DNA of 64,000 nt from Apostichopus japonicus (GCF_037975245.1 NC_092561.1:7872001-7936000), one strand, 5' to 3'; positions 35,325-47,966 are shown, counted from the stretch's first letter. Numbers and translations are program-made. The notes: generated by a model not told the origin, from the sequence alone.

Positions 35325-35775
35325 AATAATAATAGTAAATAATAATAATAATAAATATTAATAATAATAATGATGATAATAATAATAATAATAATAATGA
35401 TAATAATAATAATAATGATAATGATAATAATGATAATAATAAGAATACTAATAATAATAATGATAATGATAATAATAATAATAATGAGGATTTATAAAGC
35501 GCAGACATATCCACCGATAACATGGTGCATCACAAAATACCCTGGTCAATGATGACCTGTCAAACATAGAGACAATCCCTCCACATGGCAGCAGCTAAAC
35601 AGTGCCCGGCTGACAGTTTTATCTCACATGTCCCCATTTTATACAACCTGTGTGAAGAGAGGCAAAGGAGAAAAAGTGCCTTTCCCAAGGACACAATTCA
35701 ATGATTTGGCAAGACTCGAACCTGCAAGCCTTAGATCACAAGTCCACTGCCTTAACCACTTGACCACAATGCGTT
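35325..35775 (-). repeat. SINE family B, near full length with trinucleotide tail
   Basis: On the minus strand the head reads GTGGTCAAGTGGTTAAGGC (A box) and GCAGGTTCGAGTCTTGCC (B box), with ACTTGTGAT in the anticodon-loop region. The body contains TGTGTCCTTGGGAAAGGCAC, a motif I recall from other marine-animal SINEs. It ends at CTTTATAAATCC (35497-35486) and runs into (ATT/ATC)n down to 35325, which is the SINE tail. A tail fragment of the same kind lies at 10064-10145. Confidence 0.8.
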
Positions 35776-36504
35776 CTCTAGCATATTTAACAGAAATACT
35801 GATGGACGGTTTACTCCCAACAAAATCGCAATTAATAAGGAATGACGACGTCAGGCACAACCATGAAATATTAACAATATAATAAAATATAACACTCAAT
35901 TTGTTTATGACACAACACTTTAGTGTTTTGAATTAAAAATTAGAAATTTGAGAAATCGGCCATTTGGAGAAAACGAATGGTTGTAATAACAAAACACGGA
36001 CGGATCCAGGATCTTAGACAGATGGGATTTGGCCCTATAGCTCCCCCCCCCCCCACACACACACCCAAATACTCTATATCCATGTACAGGGTCTGGGGGT
36101 CCCTCGCCGAGAATTTCTTTTGAAATTTGAGACTCCAAATGATCTACTCTGAACCGTATATTTAGAATATGTTTTCTTCAATTATAGGTTCAAACGCAAG
36201 ATTGTATTTATAACCATTTTTTTGTCTTTTTTGTAAGTGTGTGACCCCCCCCCTCCCCCAATCTCATTCCCCTGGATCATCGCCTGTATTAGAGGTCTCG
36301 CTTTAATTATAGACTGAATGTTATTCGACGATATGTAGCTATTACATGACTGCAGCTGAGAATGTTCCACAATTAAGAGGCCAGCTTTTCAAAGAAGATA
36401 CAAAACTTGAGATGGTATACGTGGTAGTTGTTCTGCATCACGCCATCCAACATATATATTCCCAAACAAAATTTCGTTTTGCGACAGTGGTCTTCAATTA
36501 TTTA

Positions 36505-36575
36505 AGTTTTTGTATGTGTATATGCGCATGTACGTACGTGTGTGCTCGCGCGCACGAGCGCGCGCGAGCGGCACT
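36505..36575. repeat. Alternating purine-pyrimidine CpG-dense tract
   Basis: TGTGTATATGCGCATGTACG continues into CGTGTGTGCTCGCGCGCACG and AGCGCGCGCGAGCGGCAC. The step alternation and CG repeats are the classic Z-DNA-prone pattern. It is exceptional in this AT-rich, CpG-poor neighbourhood. Confidence 0.75.
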
Positions 36576-38118
36576 TTAAAAAATACACTACCAATCTGAA
36601 TATTTGGTGTCCGAAGAATAAAACTTATTGCAAAATACTATTATATTTTGCGACTGAACTGTAAACTCAAATTTATAGAAAAAAGAAAGATAAAAAAGAG
36701 AATGTTTTCGCCATGCTCGCTTCTTATAGTAGGATTATTATATAACTGAGGATGGACGAATCCTGATTCCCACTTTTACCTTGTTTTGATTTTGGGGAGG
36801 TGGAGGGGGTGGGGGAGGAGGAATAGGACGGGGTGATTGGTACCAATTTTTAGCAGTGTCACGAAGCATATTGGAATATAACGCAAAATGAGATAGCAAG
36901 TGTTTAAATTCCGACATTCTCCTCATGCCAGGGTCTCCCCCTCTCTCTTTTTTGAGGGCGTATACATGCAAAAATGGTGTCATCATACACTTCCCTCATT
37001 TGAACTACATTGTGCAGTACAAGCTTTCATTGTTTTTTAGGATATGTTATTAAAATGTAAATCAATTGGAAGACAGCACAAAAAAGTTGAAAAGGATAAC
37101 ACATTTTTGATTGGCTGAAGAAAGCATCGTTGTGAAAATTTTCATCCAATTTTCTAGAAAAACAAAAATTGAAGTTAAAATGTTTTGTACCAAAATGTGA
37201 ACGAAGGCAAGCAGGTGTGATGTCATATACATTCTGGCTAAAAAACTTTGTTTTGCATAGAAAAATGCTAATTGAATTAGGAGCAAGAGTGACCATTAAT
37301 TGATTTCTAGCAAATTTGGGGTTCAATACAGTTAACCTTTACTAGCCATGCAAAAGCATCGTCTCCAGTTGGAAGAAAGTACGCCAACATTAATATAACA
37401 CTAAACACAGCCAATAGACATTATAATGCGGTCATTGCTAATGTTTCCCGCCATTCGCAATAATCGATATCACGTTTCAGGCATGCGCAGACTAGTCATG
37501 TATTACCCTATTGAGAAAAAACCGTTTGCTAAGCGCAGCAGAGTGAACATTGAACAATTATGACTTATAATAAATATATATTTTGCGTTTGGTTCTGCCC
37601 AAGTTGTAACTTGGTTTCTTTCATTCAATAAAGTACCATTTTTAGATGATATCTATTTCCCCGACAAATGAAATGATTCTTATTATGCGAGTGATAAAGA
37701 AATTGGTTTTGTTTCTCGACCATTTTACACATGTATAGACTTGTAGCACTGCATGGTATCATAACTTCATTTGCTCATTTCATAGGCGTATGGAGAAATT
37801 TCTCTGTTAGGCGGAAGTTTCTGACCTGTTCCATCCATGCCCATACCCAACCAAAATATCCATTAATTTTGTATGTGTATGTATTATAGGCAACTTGTTA
37901 CTCTTATAGCCTATCGTGTAGGCCTATATAGTTTGATTGTTAATAGGGTGGGGTGGGCACAATTGCATACAGAGCATCCCATACTATGACCCATGGTCGA
38001 GTCAAGTTATTAACATTTGACCAGATGGGCCGTTTTGTGACGAAAGCATATCTAGATCGTGTAATTGGTTCATCTTTTGCAATTCTTTTTTATTGTTGTT
38101 GTATAATTCCCACCTATA

Positions 38119-38610
38119 CTATGGTATGGTATGGCATGGTTTGGTATGGTATGGTATGGTTTGGTATGGTATGGTATGGTATGGCATGGCATGGCATGGT
38201 GTGGTGTGGTATGGTTTGGTATGGTTTGGTATGGTATGGTATGGAATGTTATGGTATGGTATGGAATGGTATGGAATGGTATGGTATGGTATGGTATGGT
38301 TTGGTATGTTATGGTATGGTATGTTATGGTATAGTATGATATGGTATGGTTTGGTATGGTATGGTATGGCTTGGTAAGGTATGGTTTGGTATGGTATGGT
38401 ATGGTATGGTTTGGTATGGTATGGATTGGTATGGTATGGTATGGTTTGGTATGGTATGGTATGGCATGGCATGGTATGGTTTGGTATGGTATGGTATGGT
38501 TTGGTTTGGTATGGTATGGTATGGCATGGTAGGGTACGGTGCGGTATGGTATGGTATTGTAGGGTATGGTATGGTATGGTATAGTATGGTATGGTACGGT
38601 ACAGTACAGA
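38119..38610. repeat. TGGTA pentanucleotide array
   Basis: About 490 bp of (ATGGT)n with TTGGT, GTGGT and ATGGC variants. It keeps several frames open on both strands (YGMVW and IPYHT repeats). These are consequences of the repeat, not genes. Confidence 0.97.
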
Positions 38611-39379
38611 AGGTATTTTGGGGTAAACATTTGTGGTCGGAATTTGATGTCCACTAGTACCAGTAAGCTGCTTTAAACTTAAGCCAACTCTCAAGGCTAA
38701 CATTATATCGAACGTTTTTCTCTCACCTTATAAAGAAGAAACCTTCTAAGCTATGTACTGTACTTATCAAGGTTAGGGTGATTTTTAGTCTGAACTATAT
38801 GAATGATTAAACCAAAATATATCTCTTCCTGAAATAACCATGCTGCATGCACGTTGTCAATAAATGAATCAGACATTTCTCATTTTCATTTTATTTATCA
38901 TATTCTGTTTCTTCCTTTTTTTCCCCCTTCTTTTTTGTACCTGTCGCAGTCATGAGATCAATAAAGAACAACAAATATATGACGAATGTTTTTTTGACGA
39001 AAATCGTGCTGTATATAAGAAAAGTTTAAGATAAAAAAAGAAGACAAATTCCTTTCATGTTTCAAGGTCATTTCTATAGCGATAAAAAATGTTTCCTTAT
39101 CAGCATCCATCCTTTGAGAATTGTGCTTGCCTTGATGGTTTAACATCAATCGAGGCTTCCTCGGATATTTTTTTTAAACCGACTGCTAATCAGACTGCAC
39201 GCGACTGACTCATTTCACTAAATATAACCTTGAAAGTTAGGCAGTTGCAGATCCATCAATGTCATTCCATGTATCTGATGCATAGTTTTGTCCAGATGCT
39301 TCTTAACTCCAAAAGAGATCTCTCTGATAAAACATGTAATGATTGGAAGCACAATTTTGCTTACAGACCGTCAGGTAAG

Positions 39380-39394
39380 GTAAGGTAGGGTATT

Positions 39395-39433
<39 letters not shown>

Positions 39434-39545
39434 TAGGGTATTTGATATATATATATATATATCGAATACCCTACCTTACGTACCTTATGTATATGTATAT
39501 ATATATATATATAATATATATGTAATATATATATAATATATATAT
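39380..39545. repeat. TA microsatellites inside an inverted repeat
   Basis: GGTAGGGTATTTGATATAT occurs directly twice (about 39384 and 39433). An inverted copy, ATATCGAATACCCTACC, follows at about 39459-39475, with (TA)n loops between. The right half can fold as a perfect hairpin. (TA)n continues to about 39545. Confidence 0.85.
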
Positions 39546-39650
39546 GTATATAATATTAAAGAAATGGAGGTAACCACAAATGCAAATGAATATATATAAA
39601 TAATTGCAATTGTAGTGAGTTGGAAAATCCAGAACAGTGAAAAAACTTCA

Positions 39651-39770
39651 AGCCTCCACCGGGATTCGAACCCGGGCCTCCCGCTTTATATGCGGACACC
39701 CTAACCGATACAGGTGACAAACCCCTACAGTGGAATCACGACCTTCCTTACCGGTTTCGAACCTCTGGAC
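39651..39770 (-). repeat. tRNA-derived SINE with two B-box motifs
   Basis: The minus strand shows TATCGGTTAGGGTGTCCGC (A box into anticodon arm), loop ATATAAA closed by TCCGC/GCGGG, then GCCCGGGTTCGAATCCCGG, a perfect T-arm. A second B-box-like GAGGTTCGAAACCGG lies upstream (39748-39762), suggesting a composite tRNA-like head. The acceptor stem does not pair, so this is a SINE head rather than a working tRNA gene. The ATATAAA loop would give an ATA (Tyr-type) anticodon. Confidence 0.7.
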
Positions 39771-40384
39771 ATACAATCACCGTTCATAGCCTAGTGATTG
39801 GATAATCTTTCCGTTATCTCCAAAAGTGACTCATTGTACGTCTGTGATGTCAGCACGGTAGTGTAACCGTACCAAACGGTTACATCTTTTCTTTACAGGA
39901 ACACAGTAGACAGCAGATCGATGAACACTAGCCGATCATATACCCAGTCTCTTTCGAGGGGACCGGGTGATACGGTACCTCATTTGAGGTAACATTGCCA
40001 TGATACGGTTACAATCTCGATGTAAGGGGACTGACGTTGAGAGTGGATCAAGTTGTTTTGTTTTCGTGCAAAACGCTCCATGGGGTGACTCTTCCCTTTA
40101 AAGGAGGCCTAATATGCTATTCTAATCTTCTTCTTCGATTTATCCTTGAAACCTTCTAGATATGAAATGCTTGCTTATTATAGCTGTCAATATTCTACTC
40201 CGTTGGAATTTCATTAAGATGCAATATCATTTTACTCTTTGTATAAATGATCACACATACACACACAAAATAAGAATACATAAACACCCTCGTCCAAATT
40301 AACCTGATGACATCAGCTACTCTGCGGTTGCCAGATGTATTGACAAAGTATTATCAAATTTAAAACAAAATAAAACAAAAACTG

Positions 40385-40755
40385 TTAGCAAACTGCTTAT
40401 CCACTAAAGTGCCTGTATGAGAATGTGTAAAAGTAGGTGGGCATGACGTTTCGATCCTAGCAGGATCTTCTTCAGAGGCTGAATGACAAGTAACAAGGGA
40501 CAAATACAAACACAGAATACAGATAGGTTGAACAAAAAAGAGATTGATATAAGAGGAATAGTTGACAAAGGATGGAGAGAATAAAGAGACCAATAGGGGG
40601 AAGATGAGAGGTAGAAACAGACAGAAAGACAACAGACTTGATGATTCCTCGACAAATTTTATATGAGAACATTTGACAAATGTTGACCTCAAATGACCGT
40701 CGACCTTCACTGATTTCAATTGCATTCTTGTACTGAGTAAGGGGGATCTGCATGT
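40385..40755 (-). mobile_element. Retroelement tail, possibly Penelope-like
   Basis: The minus strand reads QYKNAIEISEGRRSFEVNIC, then a low-complexity hydrophobic stretch, then GAAGAAGATCCTGCTAGGAT and CGAAACGTCATGCCC (40480-40440), read in one frame as SEEDPARIETSC. I associate this ending with widespread Penelope-type or similar retroelement tails in marine invertebrates. That attribution is from memory. No reverse-transcriptase motif is visible, and related GAAGAAGAT(C)CTGCTA motifs recur near 7861 and at 63300-63550. Confidence 0.5.
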
Positions 40756-40865
40756 CAAGTATGAACTTACTTCATCCCAGCTTCACTGTCGTGTTTGGAA
40801 GGTGTTCACTTTTCATACCCTGGCTTCTGTTAATATCACTCGTTTCATTTGGAACGGCTGGTTTT
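40752..40865 (+). CDS. Candidate signal-peptide first exon
   Basis: The frame starts MSSMNLLHPSFTVVFGRCSL and continues FIPWLLLISLVSFGTAGF, a basic-then-hydrophobic stretch with a small-residue motif like a secretory signal peptide. It then meets a donor-like TTTT|GTAAGT at 40866 in phase 0. Without splicing, the frame ends at 40940 after 62 residues. The start overlaps the edge of the minus-strand retroelement tail, no partner exon is identified, and chance is a serious alternative. Confidence 0.2.
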
Positions 40866-40940
40866 GTAAGTCTAGATGAAAACATCTCCACCATCTATCA
40901 ATATTGTAACTGCATCACCGGACGACGGAGATATTCCTGA

Positions 40941-43900
40941 CAGCTGAATAGGTGAGTAGAAAACAATTGCAAGAACAAACTTCATCGAAAATATAATATT
41001 CTTTGAGTATATTGTTTTGTGTTTATTATGAAATCATAGGGTGACCATGTATATTTAAGTGATCTTCGGGGTTGAAAACAGGTATAGTCTGGTCGACAAC
41101 TTTCTTCGGTCATTGCACTGCTAACACTAACAGTATCGCATTGAATAGTCATAGGCTAGGCTATATTACCGTTATATTCATGCTAGGCATACTTGGTAGC
41201 CTAACTCAGGGACCTATTGTAAGTTAAAGCGTATAGATTATTTATAGTAGGCTTATACTAGTTATACAACTTACAAGACAAAAATATCATCAAATAGGAC
41301 AGCAGCTTGGACAATAATCATATTACTGATTATGCCCAAGCGTAATTTAGACCACCAATAAACTTTGCCTAGGCTAGGTCCAAGCCTACCATCCATAAAG
41401 GGCCGAATGATTCTTCCCATACTAATAAACGTTATGCCAAGGCATTTGAACCATATTAGTAGGGCCTAACTTGGGCTTTCTAATTTAGACTACAGCTATT
41501 TGTAAATTTCATGCAGACCTAGGATTTAATCTAGTTTAGTAGTCTAGGCCCTACCTAAAGTTAACAGTTAATGTTAGCTGAACTTTGTGCAAGCATTTAT
41601 AAAGGTGATTTCAACATCGTTCTAAGAAAGCTACTTTTAGTATATAACTCCTTTTCGCAGAGGAAACTTTCTAAAATAATTTTTTGTTTTACATGATGGA
41701 AATCATTTTTGTAGTTGTAAAGCTGGAGCATTTAAACTCTAAAGTCTTTTGTTATATATGTAGACAGAGAAGATGCTCAAGAGATGTACAAATAAAAAAT
41801 AATCACTTTCTTAATTTACTGAGATAGGATAATAGGTCGGGCGACAAAACTGGTATCTAGGCTCTTAAGATGGCATGAATAGGGGGTTGGATTTGTTAAG
41901 TTTAAAGCTTCCTGCATATCAAACTTTTCTACTTGAATCTGTACATTTACAAGGTCTCTTCCCATCAAAATGTTTTTATTGGAAAATATGGAATGAGATT
42001 TTGCATCTCCCAGTGCTTTTGCTATGTACGGTGCCAGCCTATGCAAGCATTTGTGAGCCATTTTGCTTTGTAATGTAAGTAAGGGTGTAAGCAACATTAC
42101 AGTTAGTATTGTGTCTAAAATTGTTGTCGTTGTTTCTTTGCTGTGTATAACATGCAGCTCTACAAGGATTAAATGAGATCAAGTTCTGCTTGCATTCACC
42201 CCAAGTTTGTTTTTCACTGGTACATTAATTGGCCTGTATTTTTCTGGATGCATCTTCAAATCTAATGAGCACTGTTCTTTGGTTTGAAACAGTAATTGAA
42301 ATAAATATTTCGATATTGTTTAGTTCTAGTACTCAGTGCCATGGTCAAAGTTGTCACACAACGGGATCAGCTGAGAATATGCCTAGTTTATGAAAATGTA
42401 ACTTTGAGCAAAAACCATACATTTGCATGAAGCATAGTTCAAACAAGCTGTACAATACAACAAACAAACCAACAAACATTAAAAGATTGGATGGATTGAC
42501 GATTGGTTTATATATAGTTCATAATAACAATGAACAAGCTAAATACTACCCAGGGCAGTCTTTCAAGCTGTTTACTCTTGAAAAGCAAGTGCAATCATAA
42601 ACTGATTTCAATTTCGTAATGAGCTGTTTTATGTTTGTAGTTTTGTATTATGCCAGAACAAAAGGGGATACTTTTTTATGATGATGAAGTAGAATAAAGC
42701 TGAATAATATCACTTAACTATGTTTTTGTGGCTATGAAAATGTGACAGTGAATGTTATCACAGAAAATGAAACACAAACTAATCATATGATAATCATAGT
42801 TTCAGAAAGGCTTGGCTAAAAGAGAAAGTACATTAATGAGAGCAAATAAAAGCCTGCATTTCATTACCATGTACTTTGGTAATATAAACAGAATCTATTC
42901 TGATGGTTATAACACAGTTTTTTTAGCATATAGGTTTTGGCTACTTGCAAAAGTTGTTGTTTGTTGTATTTAATAAAGTTCTGTGGGAAAGACGAAAACC
43001 AAAAATCTGTATATATAGGGAACTTAAAATATACCCATATTTCCAAATATATTGATTTCTCCACAAAAGTATTTCGCAGAACTGATACACACACTATTAC
43101 CCCATAAGATTCTCAAACCTCCTACACTGTATGCAGTTTCTCCTGTTTATATCTTCATACTGCCATTGCAGCTTTATATGCTTCTATTAGCCATGATTGT
43201 TGTGATATGAGTCTGAAATCTGAACACGGATATGTTACTGTTCATGTTTTGTTTGTTTATTTTTTTGTTTGGTCATTTTGTATTACCTTTTTATTAACCG
43301 TGAAAGGAACTAGTAAATCCAGCCCTATGTATACTGGATTCGAAAATCTTGATGGTAACAGAGGTACAGTAATATACAGGTGTAGATACTTGTTTGCATT
43401 CTGTCTAGAATATTGCCTATTGTATGGAAGTGTTATTTTTCGATATCACTAAGTATGTCAGGTCAGGGCATGAATTGCACTGCAAAGTAGAAAATTCTTC
43501 AGTATTAGAGTATAGCTACTGTACACTAGACAAGTATCTCGTGGTGAAATTTAGGAAACTATATTTTTGTAAACCCCTCTTACTCTCTTCCTAATAGGAT
43601 TCCACTCAATTCATCCTCATACGTACATGTACACTTTACATGTCGTTTAAAAGACAAAACAAAAATAGATCATTGGAAATATGATTTCTCTGTCATCAGC
43701 CATAGGTTGCTTAGTCTGTGCAGAACCCCATGTGCACTGGATTTTGTGCTGTGTAGTACAATAGATAACACTGTGTTGGCAATGTAGCAGATTAAATAAT
43801 AGTCTACAGTGCTTCATAATATTTTGTGGTTTTTAACTGTATTCAACTAAGGAAATGTCAGTATGAAGCAAATACCAGTTATAATGGGTATATAGTATAC

Positions 43901-46900
43901 CAATGGACCTTAAAGGTAGTCAGTATAGGCCCCAAATTAATAGCATGCTATAATTGCTAAGAAGTTTCTTCTTTAAGTACTTTCCTGGGAGGTCTTTACT
44001 CTCCAAAATTGATCTCAGACTTATTTAAGGAACACACAAGGTGACTGAATGTCCCAGTGAGGATAATTTCCTGGAAGGTTGTAATAAAAACAGTTAAAGA
44101 ATTTTGACCAAAAGTGACCATATTTGAATATCTAGCATATTTGGGGTCAATATCCATCATAGATATTCCAGCACTTGACAGACAACTGTACTGTTCTACA
44201 CTGTACTGCAAAGAATAATATTCCACACTTGGTTTGTTGATCTCGATCCCTAACCCCAAGATATTGGTTGATTGAATGGAACCGAGTTTTGCTGGCTAAC
44301 CCCTATATAGTACAGTACTGTAGATCGCAGTACTGAAGGTGGTCTGTGATGTCATAATGTCTCTTGTCTTCTCGGACTGTTGACTTATCCGTAGAACCTA
44401 TAAAACATTTGGAACTGCTTGCTTTAGCTCTCAAGGTTCTCTTTAGTTAGAATTTCATCATTTTGTGTATCTTCTTCATAAAAATAGTTTTTACCTCTAC
44501 GAATAAACAAGATAAAAATTAGAAAGAAAAGAAGAAGAAAAAAATAAATTCCAGCTGAATTACCTTGGTGATATTACACACTCTGCAGACCATTGCCAGA
44601 TGCATTAATTAACATAATACATTTACCAATAATTTTTTGCAAAAAAACCCAGATCATATCTTTGTCATAAGAATGCTATCAAGATGTGGTTTTCATTTCA
44701 AAGAAGCATACAATTTTCAGCACGCATGTTTATTTTTTAAGCAATTAACTTCAGCCACCGAAAATTCCCCATAACTGTTACCATATACATGAACTGCTCT
44801 TGTTAGGCTTATAAATTGTCAATATTGAAATTATGTTCTCAGGCCATGTTTGTTTTCCTAACATATCAACATTGTTGATACAGCTCGAACTATCAGGTAA
44901 AAAAAAAAAAAAATGTGTTTTCCATGCAAATTTGTGTTTGCTTGGAAGTTTTTGATGGGAAAGCAAAATATTTTTCGAACAATGTATGACTTTTATTGCA
45001 TATATAATCTTTGATTTTCCAAAAATACAGGAAAAGAAAAAAAAAGAAAGAAAAAAAACAACATTGTCATTACTCTTTAGTCATGTTGACATTTTCTTTC
45101 AAGGAACTTAATATCTCTTCCCACAAAATGTACTGTACAAGAGCAGATCACGAAATATGAGCACTGGTTGCTTTCTTCACTTTTCAAAACAAGCCGCAGT
45201 ATAAAATTTTATGCGAACCACTTTTCTGTCGTTTTGTATCCGGGGAACTCAGCTAATAGCCTGTGTTTTAGACTATATAGTCCAGCCACTTGATTTGTTG
45301 AACATCAGTCTTTTAAAGGGTCATTATCTCAAAACTTAAAAGTGATTATTCCCCCAGTCAGGTCTCCGTCGAACATTCATTAACTTAACGTAAAAATGAA
45401 AAAAAATCTTGTAGGAATACAATCTGTAATGATTGCTGGTGGATTTGAAATGTCTACAACTTATCAAAATTACTTTTTTTTTAGTGTCCAAAGTCATCCG
45501 CTGAGATTTTTTTCTTCTATTAATGTGTTCATCTTTAAACCAATAAACACTGTACAACAATAAACTGTATGTTTTATGTAACTATAGCTGTTTGCCTAGT
45601 CTAAAGAAGATCTTGGCAAGGAACGAGGATGTGTCAAGCCCTTTAACCTTTGACCTTTAACACATTTACTGTATTTGCTTTTGATTGCGTTGTAGATTTA
45701 GAAGATACCATTACATCCTTTGGCAATGTTCCTTAGGCCATGCATACATATTTTTGTGTGAACCCAGTTCCTTTCACAAAATTATCTTGTTCAGTAAGAA
45801 TGTGTATCTGTAACCACAAGGTCAGGATGGTTGGGTAAGATCATGATTCCTGTTTTCCATTGATGTAAACTGCTACATTGGAATTGTAGTGAAGACCCAT
45901 TAGCTCCCATGGGTAAAGATACTGTATCAAAACAAAGTTACAAATATACAAAGTGAAATACTATATGCCAGTGGGGGAGAGTTGATAGTGAGGTGAAGTG
46001 ATTGATTTTAAACACGTCAACAATTTCAACTAATTTCTTGTTTATCATCCATATGTATGGCAGAGAGTTCACTTGAAGAATTTACGATATTAGACAATTG
46101 TTGTCATTGATCCGTAACATGGATGTGCTTTAGAAGTAATATTGTGTCAGTATTGTCTGTCATAGGATATGTATATGTGTATGGTTCAGCTGCATTAGTA
46201 GTAAATTATGTATTTTCCTCCATTGAACATGTGAGGGGTTTATCATTACATTATTACAATTGTGTAATCTGGTTGGAAGGAGGAAGAAGGAAAATGTAGT
46301 GATGTCTTATCTCAGTGACATGACTTAATTTACACATACTTACTACTCTGGCGTTTTTGGAGCCTAAGTACGCTAATCAGCCACCTGCCAGCTTTCCGCA
46401 GGGTAGTTTATTTCGAAAAAATAAAAACTCATGAATATTTGCATCCTACGAGAACGCAAGTTTAAGATTTTAAGCACTACCCCAGTCGTCGTCGTCACAT
46501 GAATTGTCAGACGCCGTCTGTTAGCCTGAAGTCAGCACTTTCTGTCGAGTAACTTTCTTTCATTTCGCTGGAGGCCAAAATTGACAAACCACTATTTAAA
46601 TTTTAATGATGTTTTTTTTCCCCGAAAAATATTGGGCATTTGGAACAGTACTTGTACGTTACAAAAATGAATATAAACTGTAAATATTATATATGTTAAT
46701 GCTTTTTGTACATGTGAGCAAGTACTGTTACTAGAGCCCTATTTATGAAAAGTGCCATCTAATTCCTTAATTATTTAAATTGTACGCTGAATATGGTATA
46801 CTAAGGAAGCAAATAAATAATTTAATAATGCAACCCTCTGTCAAGCCATACACATAAATTTCAAACAAGCTACACTTGATATGGAAACCTCGTTTTGAAC

Positions 46901-47237
46901 TTGAGATTTTTCTCTTATTGCAGACTGGAATAAATAGTTTGAGATTGCCCGACGACTGTATTGCCCACATTTCACAGGACTTGTTTTAAGTCACATTTTG
47001 AACATGATACGGTATATACAGTATATAATAGGCTGTGCAAAAGCTTCATGATGTTTGTTGGACACGGTGAAATAAGGTTTTCTAATTCTTCAGCAGTGAG
47101 TGAGTGATTGATAGATAAAGCGCCTGCTTCTGCTGGCAATCCGCTAAAATCTAGAATTGATTAGATTTCAATGAAAACGGTTCGTCAAGTTTTTAATTCG
47201 TTTGCTTCAATCAGGAAGGAATATATACTAGGGTAGT
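40941..47237. other. No gene seen
   Basis: AT-rich DNA. 41100-41560 is rich in TAGGCCTA/CTAGGC motifs. No exon with paired splice sites was recognised. A minus-strand frame at 41816-42097 and a plus-strand frame at 43207-43452 were examined and not accepted. Confidence 0.5.
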
Positions 47238-47966
47238 GACTGACTAGAATGCATATGATTATGGATATCTTGCTCACAGAGTTATAAACATGTATGCAAA
47301 TATTAAACCCCCTACATCAATGTATTTTAGCATAATGTTTGAATTTTTTACCAATTAATTCAGAAGTAGTCGTTAACACGATGGATAATATTTTGGCTCC
47401 CATGTTTACAAGTGGGTGTGGATGGGTTCTGTTTGTGCACAACATCATTAACTGGTTCATTTCATTTACTTGTGTTAACGAGTGTGTGACTAGAATGCAT
47501 GTGATATCTTGCTCACAGAGTTTATAAACATGTATGCAAATATTAAACCGCCTACATAAATGTAATTTAGCATAACGTATGAATTTTTAACCAATTAATT
47601 CAGGAGTAGTCGTTAACACGATGGATAATTTTTTGGCTCCATGTTTACACGTGTGGATGGGTTCTGTTTGTGTACATCGTTATTAAACTGGTTCATTTCA
47701 TTTACATGTGTTAACGAGTGTGTGACTAGAATGCATGTGATATCTTGCTCACAGAGTTTATATACATGTATGCAAATATTAAACCGCCTACATAAATGTA
47801 ATTTAGCATAACGTATGAATTTTTAACCAATTAATTCAGGAGTAGTCGTTAACAGGATGGATAATATTTTGGCTCCATGTTTACAAGTGTGTGTGGATGG
47901 GTTCTGTTTGTGCACAACATCATTAACTGGTTCATTTCATTTACTTACAAGTGTGAACGAGTGCGT
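47238..47966. repeat. Tandem triplication of about 240 bp
   Basis: Units starting at GACTAGAATGCAT lie at about 47242, 47488 and 47723, and a fourth, diverged start (GGCTAGACAG) is at 47967. Each unit carries CTTGCTCACAGAG, GCAAATATTAAACC, CCAATTAATTCAG, AGTAGTCGTTAACA and GGATGGGTTCTGTTTGTG. Units 2 and 3 are more alike than either is to unit 1. No gene is contained. Confidence 0.9.

Noticed and set aside
35323-35552. Leu/Ser- and Ile/Met-rich frames on both strands
   Set aside because: They are translations of the (ATT/ATC)n tail of SINE family B.
35990-36140. Transposon end (GGACGGATCCAGGATC with poly-C)
   Set aside because: It resembles the GGATCCAGG-type end of DNA transposons, but no matching second terminus or target duplication could be found.
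38070-38703. Two 194-codon minus-strand frames and several plus-strand frames
   Set aside because: They are produced by the TGGTA pentanucleotide array (IPYHT/YGMVW repeats in every frame) and have no start context, splice sites or family resemblance.
39651-39725. Functional tRNA gene
   Set aside because: Anticodon arm and T-arm pair, but the acceptor stem does not, and the flanks look like a SINE body.
41816-42097. Minus-strand 93-codon frame containing KMAHKCLHRLAPYI
   Set aside because: The phrase faintly recalls LINE reverse-transcriptase C-termini, but the rest does not fit and no tail is visible. Too weak to call.
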